DNA from: Rotaria socialis
Taxonomy: Eukaryota; Rotifera; Eurotatoria; Philodinida; Philodinidae
NCBI GenBank assembly: GCA_905331475.1
Contig: CAJNYU010003745.1
Coordinates: forward strand, 20,636-84,635
Direction of reading: 5' to 3'
DNA: 64,000 nucleotides
Shown: in pieces, positions 53,490 to 64,000 of the stretch
How the letters are laid out: each line of letters begins with the position of its first letter
Position numbering within the stretch: position 1 is the first letter of the stretch
Program-made: the position numbers and the translations under genes
Notes under the pieces: model-generated
What the model saw: the letters and a program-made list of their open reading frames with translations, nothing else
Database searches by the model: none
Told to the model about the DNA's origin: nothing

Positions 53490-55037
53490 TCAGTAAAACC
53501 ATACTAAAATAATAAAACTGCTAATAATAACCATGCTATTTTTGTTAGGTAATTTATAGGCATTTGACTGTTGATTGTAAGGTGGAATGCCCTGTGGAAA
53601 CCGAAAATACCATGTCGGATCCCATTTAGTTTGAATCTCTCGTAGGCGATCCCAATGATGACGATAGTACATTGTTTGCCAATTTGGTAAATATGGATCA
53701 ATATAATTAAGATATGCTCCAACAATGCTTTTTGTTGGTGCTGCTGCATCTATTAATTTTTGTAGAAATTTTTCACTCATGTCTATTGCATAAGGATCAT
53801 TATCAGGATTTCTCCATGAAACACCTGGAGCAATATCAAATGAAATATCAGGGAAAGCGTAGGCTGTATTTTTATCTTTGGTAGCACTATGGAGATAAAT
53901 GAGTTCCGTCCATGATCCAATATCAGCAGTGGAATTCGGTTGAAAATCTAAAATAACATCTAGCATAGCTTCTGTTATATTAATAGCCATAGCTGACAAA
54001 ACATGTTCTCGGTTCACCACAGGAAATGGAATAGCCAATACTCTACTGATATCATTTTGTGTATAGTTAAACATGCTGTTAAATGTTGGTTTTGGATCTT
54101 TTAACAACCATAGATTGAACACTGTGTCAATCTCTATTGATGGTCCATTGAATGAACAATACATCATAAGAAAGTTGCTTTCTCCGTTAACAGCCACAAT
54201 GACATTAAAAGAAATACGAATATCATTATCAGCAACTTCTTTTAAAAATGTCAACCAATTATTAAGAGCTATTTTAATATCTACATTTATCCAAGTAATA
54301 TTTAAAAATGTAAATTGACCATTGGGCATATGTGTTTCATTGATTCGATGTATTTTTTGTGTCATTTGTAGAACATAACCAAAATTTCCTCCTCCACCTC
54401 CCCGAAGTGCCCAATATAGATCGGGATTAATTTCAGATGATGCTGTTACAACACTTCCATTATATAATGCTACTTTAAACTTCAGAACATTATCAGATGC
54501 AAAACCGTACGAACGACTGTACATCGCATTGTAACCACCTCCTAATGTAAAACCTACAACACCTACCGTTGGGCATAATCCACCCATGATAACATATTCA
54601 GTTCCATTTAAAACTCTATAAACCTCATCCCATATAACACCTGCATCCATAGTTATCGTTTCAGTTTCCCAATCAATTTTGAGATCTTTTAGAAGTGCAG
54701 AATCCAGAACTATACCTTGATGACTGCAATAACCACCATAACTATGTCGGCCTCCCATTATACGAGTAGGTATTCTAAGAGACGAAAGTGTTGAAAGTGC
54801 TAATAAAACATCATCATGAGTGGCAGGACGTAATATGAGCTCAGGCCATGTTTGTATTGCTCTATTATGAAGAGTAGCTGCTGCTTTGTACTGCGAATCA
54901 GTTATACGTAATACTTGTCCACCATGAGAAATTATAGTTGATTCCAAAGTAGAAAGAGGATCACTTTGTGTGTTAATAAGAAAGAAAACTGATAAAAAAA
55001 TAGTTGTAATATAAAAATGGATGAATGAATCCATCAT
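53490..55037 (-). CDS. Secreted FAD-linked oxidase (berberine-bridge-enzyme type)
   Basis: A single-exon gene. From the ATG at 55037 it encodes 515 aa; the open frame extends further upstream only from a non-ATG codon. Residues 1-25 are a signal peptide ('FYITTIFLSVFFLINT'). The FAD-binding PCMH domain spans about 60-240: 'PATHDDV', 'GGRHSYGGY' with His98 (8-alpha-histidyl FAD), 'GGLCPTVGVVGFTLGGG' with Cys155 (6-S-cysteinyl FAD), and 'DLYWALRGGGGGNFG' (206-220). His plus Cys implies bicovalent FAD as in carbohydrate/BBE oxidases. The BBE C-terminal motif 'YYRHHWDRLREIQTKWDP' is present. The tail is hydrophobic ('MVIISSFIILVWFY'), suggesting a GPI or membrane anchor. The likely reaction is oxidation of a sugar or alcohol with H2O2 release. 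Lack of introns and family distribution suggest transfer from fungi or bacteria. Confidence 0.88.
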   Translation of the reverse strand: MMDSFIHFYITTIFLSVFFLINTQSDPLSTLESTIISHGGQVLRITDSQYKAAATLHNRAIQTWPELILRPATHDDVLLALSTLSSLRIPTRIMGGRHSYGGYCSHQGIVLDSALLKDLKIDWETETITMDAGVIWDEVYRVLNGTEYVIMGGLCPTVGVVGFTLGGGYNAMYSRSYGFASDNVLKFKVALYNGSVVTASSEINPDLYWALRGGGGGNFGYVLQMTQKIHRINETHMPNGQFTFLNITWINVDIKIALNNWLTFLKEVADNDIRISFNVIVAVNGESNFLMMYCSFNGPSIEIDTVFNLWLLKDPKPTFNSMFNYTQNDISRVLAIPFPVVNREHVLSAMAINITEAMLDVILDFQPNSTADIGSWTELIYLHSATKDKNTAYAFPDISFDIAPGVSWRNPDNDPYAIDMSEKFLQKLIDAAAPTKSIVGAYLNYIDPYLPNWQTMYYRHHWDRLREIQTKWDPTWYFRFPQGIPPYNQQSNAYKLPNKNSMVIISSFIILVWFY

Positions 55038-56398
55038 TAGAATATCTAAAATAGGCACTGAAATGAATGAAACTTGAAAAAATACAACACTTTCAAGGAC
55101 ACTGCGTCTACGAGTAGTAGATGAAGATGAAGCGCTTGTCTCAATCAAGTTATTAATGTTCCAATGGTGTAATTTTTAACCCTTGATTCTATTTCAAAGA
55201 AAACTTATATGCTTATATCTCAAGAAGAATAGTATAATTGGAAATACGCACTTGTATGTAGTATAATTTCAGAATATTTGTCACTATCTCTACACGGACA
55301 TACTAATCGTTTCGAAGCTTTGAGAGTTTCATTGTATAAATTATGAGAAGTGATTTCACCACTCTATCAACGGAAATGTTACGATCGTAATTAACTACAT
55401 ACGTTGAAAAAAAGATTTATAATTACTATAGACCATGACCATGCGAATTAATTTATTGCAGCCTTATACAGCACCTCATGATCGTAAACTCCATGATAAT
55501 CTATGCGGCTTATAATTTTATATGACAATCAAACTGAATCGAATCTCATTATTAGAAGTACATATTATGACCTAGAATTATGCATAAGATTGAAGTAACA
55601 ACAGAACAGTTGAAAACACATAACTCTACTCGTTATTGAAAAGGGCATATACTATAATCCCTGATAAACTCTTTTCAAATAGTTCTTGTATTTTCAGTGG
55701 ATTACACCTTCTCGTTATTTGATCAAATGGTAAAGAAGAGATCGGACGACAATGACTAATCTAATGGCGTGTCAAAGTCAAAAAATATCTCTCTTGTTTC
55801 TTCCAAGTGATAATTATCATTTGCTTCACGGAGGAAGCTGCAGTTTTCTGAAAGAGCACGTCTCTTTCTACTCACTCACATTTTCATATATCAATGAAGT
55901 CAACAGAAGAATATTCGATTGAAAGTATTAGTATTCTATTTCTCTGCAATTCTACCTTCATTGTGAGAAAATGTTTTGTAATAACGTGCGTGAGCGACAC
56001 TCACCTGTACTCGTAAAGATCTCAGGCAATATATGCTCTTGTTTACCTTGGCACTATGAGACAGCAAAAAGGTGACTTAAGAAAGATAAGAGTTCAATCC
56101 CTATAGACTCAAATGAATAATTAATTAAAATGTAAGATTTTTTTTTTCTTATTCAACAATATAAGCTGTTGGAGAAGTACTGAAACTTGTTCATTCGTCA
56201 TCAAAATAGATGACGCCACTACGCAATTTTGGTTTATTTACAGATAAGAGATCTTCTCACTAAAGTGAATTCTTTTATGATACTGCCTGACTTTTACTCA
56301 TATGACAGTGATGCGTTCTAACAAATGTTTCATTTTTTTAGTGAATTATTTTTTGATACCTGAAATCAGAATGAACTTTTGATCGATGAAGATTGAAT
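55038..56398. other. Intergenic
   Basis: Contains the promoter of the oxidase gene. AT-rich; no gene recognised. Confidence 0.4.
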
Positions 56399-57120
56399 CC
56401 CTAGTGAAACATCTTGTAAGCAAAAACTTAAAATCTCGGGATTGGTAAGTAAGTTCTTATCAAGATCTTTAAAAGGCAATTCGCTTGTTCAGATCTTGTC
56501 GTATCAGATCTATGTACCTAAGATCTTGACAAGATCATGGAAAAGATATCGTTTACTATTATCTTCTCACAAGGTCTTGCGTAAAACAGAAAATGACATT
56601 ATTATAGTATATTTACATAGGTTATCTAGTCATTCGCCGTGTTTTTATGCATTCACGAGCTATATATAAACAATATGATTGAACACACGAAACATCAATT
56701 TCCAAAAACAATTTCTTTTTAAACAATTTCTCGATCATTCGAGAGAATGTTGATCTCGATCAATGATCGAGAGAGGACTACCCTAAATTGGTCTGACGGG
56801 TCTCAGACCAATTTAAAGCCGGTCAGATTCCAGCATTGACTCGCTTGAGTCCTTCTGGAGAAAAATAATTAATATCAAAATAAATTGAAAATATCAAAAC
56901 CTGCATTTACAAAAGAAATTAAAAACTACGTTGTATAATAGATTCGAACCATGATTTCAAAATATGTCTTACAAGATCTTATGGATACATACTTAAGATC
57001 TGTAGTAAGATCTGGGTACAAGATAATACGATTGTCTTGTACCTAAATATTCAAGATATGTTCACTTATCTGTACTCAAGATTTTGGTTAAGATCTTACT
57101 TATCAGATGTTCGACTAGGG
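56399..57120. repeat. Candidate transposon with CCCTAGT ends and AAGATCTTG motifs
   Basis: The tips are inverted repeats: CCCTAGTGAAACATCTTG at the left, and CCCTAGTCGAACATCTGA read from the right end. Inside are many copies of AAGATCT(TG) in both orientations (about 56460-56560 and 56965-57100). No convincing coding frame or target duplication. An isolated tip-like sequence occurs at about 45807. Confidence 0.55.
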
Positions 57121-57455
57121 ATGCGTTCAGTGATATTGATATCAATTGCAATGATATGCATCTTCTTGATTTTACTTGATCAATGCTGTTAGGATAGGAG
57201 ATAAATCCATTTTATGATCTTCTTTCTTTTTTCTTTGGTTTTGTTCTTCTATTATTTTATGAGTTATGATCTTTTGCTTCTTTGTTTACTTTTTTCGTTT
57301 TGCTAGGCAAATTAACAAAAAGCGAGAAAGTTGAAGTAGAGCGTGATAACGAGAAATCTGACTGGTGCACTAGCCGATTTATTGTTGAAACATCATCATA
57401 ATAAATAGTAGGGCCTGATCATTCAGATCTATTCTTATTATCAAGCAAATTTTGT
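57121..57455. other. Flank or 5' leader of the retrotransposon remnant
   Basis: 335 bp with no feature that I can assign. A long terminal repeat was looked for, but no matching copy was found at the other end of the element. Confidence 0.3.
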
Positions 57456-60240
57456 ATGTCAAATCCTCACTGTTATTCAACAAGAAGTACGACCAAGATC
57501 CATCAAACAATTAGCGACCTTTCATTGATCCCTTTTACACAAACAATGGCATCATCGCATTTAGATCAACCAAGAACAACGACTCATATTTCACCACAAC
57601 CCAACAACAGTAAAGAAGAAAACATAATGTTGAAATCGCATATTATACAACATAAAGAAGAACATGTACCATTTAATAAACAGATCGACAAGTCATTAAT
57701 AATTCCGCTCATAAATCGCCTTTCAATGTCGCAATGAACATTATCTCCTGAAAAATATCAATCATTAATAATTGACTAATCCCATGCAATTGGTCAATCG
57801 CCACCAATGCATTCTGCTCGAGAAACGTTGACGCCACATGATATAAAAAATATATTATGTCCACCATCACCAATTGCGGATACTGAAGAAACTCATCGTG
57901 CATCTATTTTGTCAACGTATTCTCAAGGATTTAATTTGCAAGCAAATGCATCAGTTTCGCAACCTTTACAACTCAATTCAAACATGAACGACAAACGAAA
58001 TTCGGAAGAATTACAGTACACGCCATTACACCTACTAACACCAAGTACAACATTTGATCAAATTTATGTTATAAAATTAGAAATTGAACGATTAACAAAA
58101 CAGAATTAGAACTTATGAAAGTAAAACAATCTCAACAACAACTACATGCGTTCCGTACAGCTCAGTCCGACCCGCCATGTTCATTTGCTCAACAGCAGTC
58201 AATGAAAATAACAACACAAATACCATATTACAATTTAACTACGATACCTATTCATGTGATCGTTAACACATATCCACTTTAACAGATAAAAGATTTTGTA
58301 GAGCCTTTCAATGGCAATCATTCCACTGATGATATTACCAAATGTCTCGATAGTATTATTCATTATTTTGACATCGCACAAATATCAGGTGATAAAGAAA
58401 CCTTATATTTCCCATATGCTCCCGCATTTTTAAAAGAATATGTGTATAAATGATGGACAGATCAGAAACATTATATATTTAGTTGGTCAATATTCAAACA
58501 AGCATTGATAACACAATTTGCTGAAAAGAACGAATATTTAATTGAACAACAATCCGATCAACGAAAGCAACAATTAAATGAATCCGTCAGCAAGTATTAT
58601 TATGATATCATAGATTTATGTAAGAAATATCATCCACATATTTCAGGCAAACAAGAAATTCGTAAATTAACTAATGGATTAAAATTATCATTATATCAAG
58701 CAGCTATTAAAGAAAGTTACTCGACACCATACGATTTTTTGACAAAAGCACAACAGTTGGAAAATATTCAGAAGTTGATCGAATTAATACCTGATCAAAC
58801 AACTCAAGTATCAAACATAATGAACAATAACAACAAGTTATCATCACCGCATCATCGATCAAACAATTATACGGCAAAACCGATGTATTATCCGTCATCA
58901 GTTCAACATGATTATTTATATGAACAATTTGAATCTAATCAGAACCAACAATATCCAACATCACAATCATTTCAATCGCAACAAATGTACAATCAACCAC
59001 ATGGATCTACTTATCAGAAAAATTATTCTTCAGAAAAATTGGAAACTTATTGTTATAACTGTGGCCAATCTGAACATATTGCTCGTTATTGTCAACAATA
59101 TACTGCAAGTTCATCAAGTGGTCAACAACAAAAAAAATATAAAAAAAATAGCAGAAGTGCCAGGCAGTGGGCCCTCTGAAACGATTATAACATTAAATCC
59201 ATAGTCACTCACATTTATCACAGCTCCGGTTAATGGTATTCGGTTATAATGTCTTTTAGATACAAGAGCTAGCAATACTTTTATCCATACGTCAGCATTA
59301 TTCAAAATTCGACATAATATAATCAAACGAATTAAAGGTAAGTATACATTGGTCGATTGGAATACGACAGTAGATACAATTGGAGAAGTTGAAATTTATA
59401 TTCAAATAGGACATATTGAATTAGAATTACTGCACGAATATCAAAATCTTTATCAACATTATGTATATTAGGTCAATATTGGATAAGAAAATATGCAGTC
59501 GACATTTGTCAATCAACTAAATTAATTGTTATACACAGATCAAGATCATCAACTACTATACGGATGGACAGTAATATGGGCAAGCATAGTTTTGATCTAA
59601 AGTTAGTTAATACCATTATATTAGAACCACAACATGAAGCTATTGTTCGACTTAAATCACCTATTTCATCTTTTTCAAATGTTGTCTTTCATTCAAATCA
59701 TAATCTTCAATATAAAAAACTTATCGATATTCCCAATGCCGTATTATCTATAAAAAATTATGAAACATACGATACAATTCCTAACTCGGCAAATAAAATT
59801 TGTCGAATACCCATTCATACTAATATTGGTCAATTTACCACACAACCTTCCGATATTCGTTGTTATACTATCAATTCATGTTTAGCTAATGATCGTTCGT
59901 TTTTAAATAAGCAACAATAACTGGAAATTAATAAACATGATTCAACAGAAATGATCTTCGACCAATTACTAGATCATATTCAAAATAAAAATGAGAAACT
60001 CGAAATTTATCAATTGTTAATTAAATATAAAAAAATTTGATACATCAACACCTTCGCTTACTAAAATTTCTGCTCCACCAATGATTAATACTGCATCAAA
60101 TCTTTCAATTCATTCACATGTTTATCGTACTGATCCAATTAAACAACAACACATTTCGACAATCATTAATGATACGTTATAATCAGGGCAAATTCAAAAA
60201 TCATATTCTAGTTGCGCATCACTGGGCGTATTAGTAAAAA
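57456..60240 (+). mobile_element. Decayed, truncated Ty3/gypsy-type retrotransposon
   Basis: Gag-pol order is recognisable on the plus strand. A Gln/Asn/Ser-rich N-terminal part (57456-58108) and a gag capsid-like helix-rich region (58280-58800) lead to a zinc knuckle CYNCGQSEHIARYC (C-x2-C-x4-H-x4-C, about 59050-59093). An aspartic-protease-like segment begins at about 59255, where the catalytic DTG reads DTR. The last piece is the first part of a reverse transcriptase (about 60120-60237). Stops and frameshifts separate these blocks (58454 and 59470, for example), and the sequence ends before the RT catalytic motif. No RNase H, integrase or LTR was found. The copy is dead. Confidence 0.8.
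58505..59179 (+). pseudogene. Gag remnant with CCHC zinc knuckle
   Basis: The longest open piece of the retroelement (224 codons). It has a helical capsid-like part, a Gln/Ser-rich linker and one CCHC zinc knuckle followed by a Lys-rich tail, as expected of a retrotransposon nucleocapsid region. The preceding capsid sequence is in the same frame but interrupted by a TGA at about 58454. Confidence 0.7.
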
Positions 60241-60615
60241 AGAGGATACATCCTATTCCGCAATGTTGAACATTCTGGAACTAGTTCCGCTCACGAAACC
60301 CATTGCATATAATTCCGGTGATTCCGTTTACCACTTCCAACACAATTCAGGAATTAAAAGGAATTCCCGTCTACTCTGAAAGAAAAAAAAGAAGTTTTAC
60401 AGAACCTTTTAGGAGTTCTGGTATCGGGTAAAACGCAGAACCCTCGAAAAGGGTTCTGACTGAAAAAAAGTTCAGTAAAGAAATAAAGAAACCATATGTG
60501 ATTTTTCTTCAAAAAAGGTTCTGCCCTACGTATAAGGTGTCCCATGATTTAAATGGTTTACCGTTGGGATTTCCCTTATCTCTGTATCCATATTTCGATA
60601 TTCTTATATCTATAC
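60241..60615. other. Junction between retroelement and hAT element
   Basis: Includes self-complementary pieces around 'AGAACCCT..AGGGTTCT' (60437-60460) and 'GGTTCTG' repeats, possibly a small MITE, but the ends could not be defined. No gene. Confidence 0.35.
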
Positions 60616-60837
60616 TAGACATCGGCGTGACCGCCGTGAGTCACGGTTTTCACGGTCACGGTCACGGTTACAGTCACGGCTGGTCACGAAGAATGTATTT
60701 GATAGGAATTTGATAGCTCTTTAATCGTATATCAAAATTTGTTTTTACTTTATAAAATGAAGCAAATAAGTGAATATAATCAATAGAAAGCGCATTAATT
60801 CACACCACCAAAAAATATTTACAAAGTACGAAACTTT

Positions 60838-61013
60838 AAATTACCAACACCAGCTTTTGTTTATCTTATATAACTACATGTTAAGCAAATTCGTTTCTAA
60901 TATTTCAAAAGACTTCAACATTTAGTGCTTAATTTTGAAGTTCTTTGAAATATTAGAAACGAATTTGCTCAACATGCAGTTACATACGATAAACAAAAGC
61001 AGGTGATTGTAAA
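60838..61013. repeat. Hairpin inside the hAT element
   Basis: Two arms of about 75 bp (60838-60915 and 60935-61013) are reverse complements around a loop of about 20 bases. Shared blocks include 'CAAATTCGTTTCTAATATTTC' less one base and 'CTTTTGTTTATC'. It lies between the left terminal repeats and the transposase stop codon. It could be a nested foldback MITE or a transcription-terminating structure. Confidence 0.75.
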
Positions 61014-61097
61014 TAACCTAGAGTGAATCTCCCTAACATCAATAATTACAAAACATATTATCGACATTTAACAAACATATTTTAGAAAAATATTATA

Positions 61098-63594
61098 CTA
61101 AAAATTGTTTTCTACTTCATCGATAACAATCTCATCATTTTCATCTACTTTCGATTTTTTACTATTTTTATCAAGTGATTCAGCAGGTGCATCATCATTC
61201 TTTCGTTTATCATGATTTGATTCAAGTTCATGTTTGTCGTGATCATGATCGAATAAATCTTTAAGAGTAATAAGATTTTTTCTAAGAAATATCATTTGAT
61301 TAACTTTTTCTGTTCCTAATCTTGTTCGTTTGTCGGTTATAAGATTTTTTGATATTGAAAAAGTTCTCTCAACAGTTGTATTCGATGCTGAAATAGCGAA
61401 AATATCACGTACAATAGTTGAAATAATAGGAAAAGACAGGCTGTTTTTTGACCAAAATCCTAATAAATCATCATTTTCTTTATCATCTAATGTTAAGTTG
61501 CAACTCATCCATGAAGTAAATTCATCCATATTCGACATTGATGGCCTACGATCATCGAAACATAAAGACAAAAGATTCTTCTTTCTTTTTTCTACATTAT
61601 TTTCTTCTGAAGAAACTTTTGAAACAGTAGTTGCAATAGATGTTGAACAGGAAGCATCCAGTGAAACTAAAGAACTTAGTGATTTTGTTTGATTATTAAT
61701 TTCATTTTGAAGTAACTTCATCGCTGTACTTTTATCATATGGGTTTTTATCAAACTGTTTGAAGTTTGGGTGAAGTATGGTGGCCAGATAATGTTCATCT
61801 TGCGGAATCCACATGGTCATGATTTGATTCTCTAAAGAAAAGTAGGATGATTATTATTATCAAAGTGTAATAAGTCGAAAACGAACTAATCGTTCTATAA
61901 CTAATGAAATGATTAACTTAAATACCTATGAATTTCTTTATGGCAATTAAACAACTTTCATCGTCTTCGTGAACAATACAACATTTTATTAAGTGTTGAC
62001 GAAGAGGTAAGACCAAATGAATAGTTGGACCGCTGTTCGTCACTAAGCTTCTCGATAACTTCATCAAAAGGAATAAGAAAATTACACAGTTGATTTAAAA
62101 GTTGCTTGTCGATAAGAGAATAAGAAAGAAGGTGCTTTATATTAAGTACTTGCGGTATTTCTTCAAAAATTTCATTGAAGACATAAAACATACAAAACGC
62201 ACCATTGAATCTAGTTTTAGAAAAAGTTTGTAATTTTTTAGTTAATTTATTTTGTCGATGTGTACGTCGAACATATTCAACTATTTCTTTTATCAAGTGA
62301 AACATCTTTTGTGGTTCTTGTAGTTCTATATTCTTTTCGTCTGTAAATGTTTTTTCAAGTATTTTATTGAGATAATGTTCGGAACAACCTATACGTTTAA
62401 CATCATTGAATGCACAACGCATTTTATTTTCATTGTCACTAACAATGTACGATGATAAGCCAAGTGATAAACCAAATTCTTCAAGAATAGAATTAACAAA
62501 TTTCCTAATATTTAAACTCGTTTGATTTTCAAGTTCGTATGATCTGCAACAAAGTGCAGATGAGTGAAGCTTAAATTTTCCATCGACATTGTGTAAAGAG
62601 ATACCAGCATAGTGAATCCCTCGATCATATTGAAGCAAAGAATAAAAATACACTCGAATAAAATACAAATAATTCGTCTTTTAACATAAATTAAATATTT
62701 CTTCAATGCATAAAACAATGAATATGAAAAATTAATACTTTAATTTTCATAGAAACAATAAAGTTTGACTTTGATTTAAAAAAACAAAGGTTTAAAATTT
62801 CATACGGTAATGATACGAAAAAGAATCAAAGTCTTTTCTAAGCTTAGCTTTCATATTGAATTTTTTTCGTTATGCGCTTGTAAAGAAAAAAAATATAACA
62901 CTGAATGAAAATTACCTGTAAACCTTTCGCTCCAAAAGTCTATCGTGATGACAAATGATCTGATAGATTTGCATAAAGTTATTAATTGCGATTTACGTTT
63001 TTCATACATTTTATCAATGTTACGACTTATCTAAAAAAGAAAACTTAGAAACAAATAAACAAAAATGAATTTGAAATCTACTGTTCGTGAATCAGCAGTC
63101 AAGTCATTTGCGTTCACATTGGATGATTCAAGTAGAGTACGACCAGTAGTAAGAACGCATTCGATTAGATTAGTAAAGTCTAAACCATTAACAGTTTCGA
63201 ACGGCCTTCCATCAATAACAACAAATTCCGCTAATGCATTTGTGATTTTATTTTTCTGTTTAATGGAAACAGCTTTTGCTTTGGTTTTTGACGAGTTAAA
63301 ATACTGTGTTATTTTAGCTTCTTTTTGTTCAACACGATTTTTTGAAATTTTACCGCAAGATGCTATATGTTTTTGCATACCACCGGTACCCGTAACTATT
63401 TTATATGAGATAATTGATTTGCATGCATTACAAAAAACGTAGTTTTGTTTCACGTTGTTACCATGAATTATGCTGAAGTAATTCCAAATTTTAGATGTAC
63501 TGTCCGATTGTTTTGGTTTTTGAATAAAAGCAATAGTAGAATCATTAGTTGATATCAACTGTAATAAATTTTCTTTTGTAAGTTTTTTTTTCAT
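61098..63594 (-). pseudogene. hAT transposase (BED finger, RNase H-like, hATC), one frameshift
   Basis: Exons in transcript order: 63082-63594, 62916-63030, 61926-62619, 61098-61831. The first contains a BED zinc finger (Trp in 'SKIWNYF', 'CNACKS', then His and Cys in 'QKHIASC'). The second reads 'ITIDFWSERF', the first catalytic Asp region of the RNase H-like fold. The third has 'VSDNENKM' and 'CSEHYLNKIL'. The fourth carries 'WIPQDEHYLATILHPNFK' and the C-terminal hAT dimerisation domain ('VRDIFAISASNTTVERTFS', 'RTRLGTEKVNQM'). Splice phases agree except in exon 3, which is one base too long: an extra base at about 62029 shifts the frame before the last 30 or so codons of that exon. Everything else is open, so inactivation is recent or is a sequence error. 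Confidence 0.88.
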
Positions 63595-63864
63595 TTGCAC
63601 TTAAAATTTCCATTCTAGCATAGCATGAGATATATTTTGTTGCTTTTGTTGGTGATCATACGCTTCCTTTCTTCTCTTATTATACAAAAAATGATCCGTA
63701 TATTTCAACCAATAGAAAATATTTTCATCAAGTATCCCATATGCATACGTGCGACAAAAAGATATCGCACTAATACAATTCATAGAATTTCCGTGACTCA
63801 CGGTCACGATTATCAAGACCAAGATCGTGACCGTGACCAAAAAAAGTGGTCACGCCGATGTCTA

Positions 63865-64000
63865 GGTGTCACCGATCCAAACACAGATGCACCGATCTAA
63901 ACATAGACGTCATCGATCCAAGCACAGATGTTGCCGATCCAAGCCACAGATGTCACCGATCTAAACATAGACGTCATCGATCCAAACACAGATGTCACCG
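63865..64000. repeat. 21 bp tandem repeat (CACCGATCCAAACACAGATGT)
   Basis: At least six units of 20-22 bp with two alternating variants: CACCGATCTAAACATAGACGT and CATCGATCCAA(A/G)CACAGATGT. The alternation gives a higher-order period of about 63 bp. The array starts directly at the right tip of the hAT element and continues past the end of the window. Confidence 0.9.

Larger units (their letters stand above)
60616..63864 (-). mobile_element. hAT transposon, nearly intact
   Basis: The two ends are 17 bp inverted repeats TAGACATCGGCGTGACC (60616-60632 and, reversed, 63848-63864). Inside each end is a cluster of CACGGT / GTGACC sub-terminal repeats, as hAT transposases require. The interior holds one transposase gene on the minus strand. 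An 8 bp target duplication was looked for and not found: the left flank is ATCTATAC and the right flank starts GGTGTCAC. One flank may therefore have been rearranged, perhaps by the tandem repeat on the right. Confidence 0.85.

Overview
This is an AT-rich animal nuclear contig. Several genes are clear orthologues of human genes. They are cut by many 45-70 bp introns with GT..AG ends, mixed with a few introns of 0.4-1.1 kb. The combination of compact spliced metazoan genes, splice acceptors 3-5 bases before start codons, a fully degraded copy of a housekeeping gene, oxidase and decarboxylase genes of microbial style with no or one intron, and a diverse set of DNA transposons fits a bdelloid rotifer best. 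That assignment is inference; no marker gene in the window proves it.

Left third (1-25.6 kb), conserved gene-rich region. It opens with the 5' end of a RING-finger gene on the minus strand. Then come, all on the plus strand, DDX46/Prp5 (18 exons), PDCD4 (5 exons), a serine-rich acidic protein with an RVxF-type motif (4 exons), TTLL12 (4 exons, with a 214 bp hAT-type MITE in its last intron), a dead MTHFR copy, and a full-length DNA polymerase kappa (13 exons). I could splice every intact gene here to a frame-consistent total, so exon boundaries are given in each entry. Their roles (splicing, translation control, tubulin/histone biology, translesion synthesis) are unrelated; there is no operon logic.

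Middle (25.6-47 kb), gene-poor and repeat-rich. It holds a small two-TM gene resembling BK-channel beta subunits and its broken paralogue, with a mariner-like inverted-repeat element between them; a secreted Gly/Tyr-rich protein with a probable GPI tail; a family of three Thr-rich membrane mucin-like sequences (one intact, two broken); and at least four long inverted-repeat elements with different end structures.

Right third (47-64 kb), accessory genes and transposons. A PLP-dependent decarboxylase with an unusual N-terminal extension, an intronless fucosyltransferase-like type II membrane protein, and an intronless secreted FAD oxidase are followed by a decayed, truncated Ty3/gypsy-type retrotransposon. 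Next is a nearly intact hAT transposon (BED finger plus hAT dimerisation domain) with one frameshift and matching ends. The window closes in a 21 bp tandem repeat. The change from multi-intron conserved genes on the left to intron-poor, horizontally-acquired-looking genes and mobile DNA on the right is the main large-scale structure.
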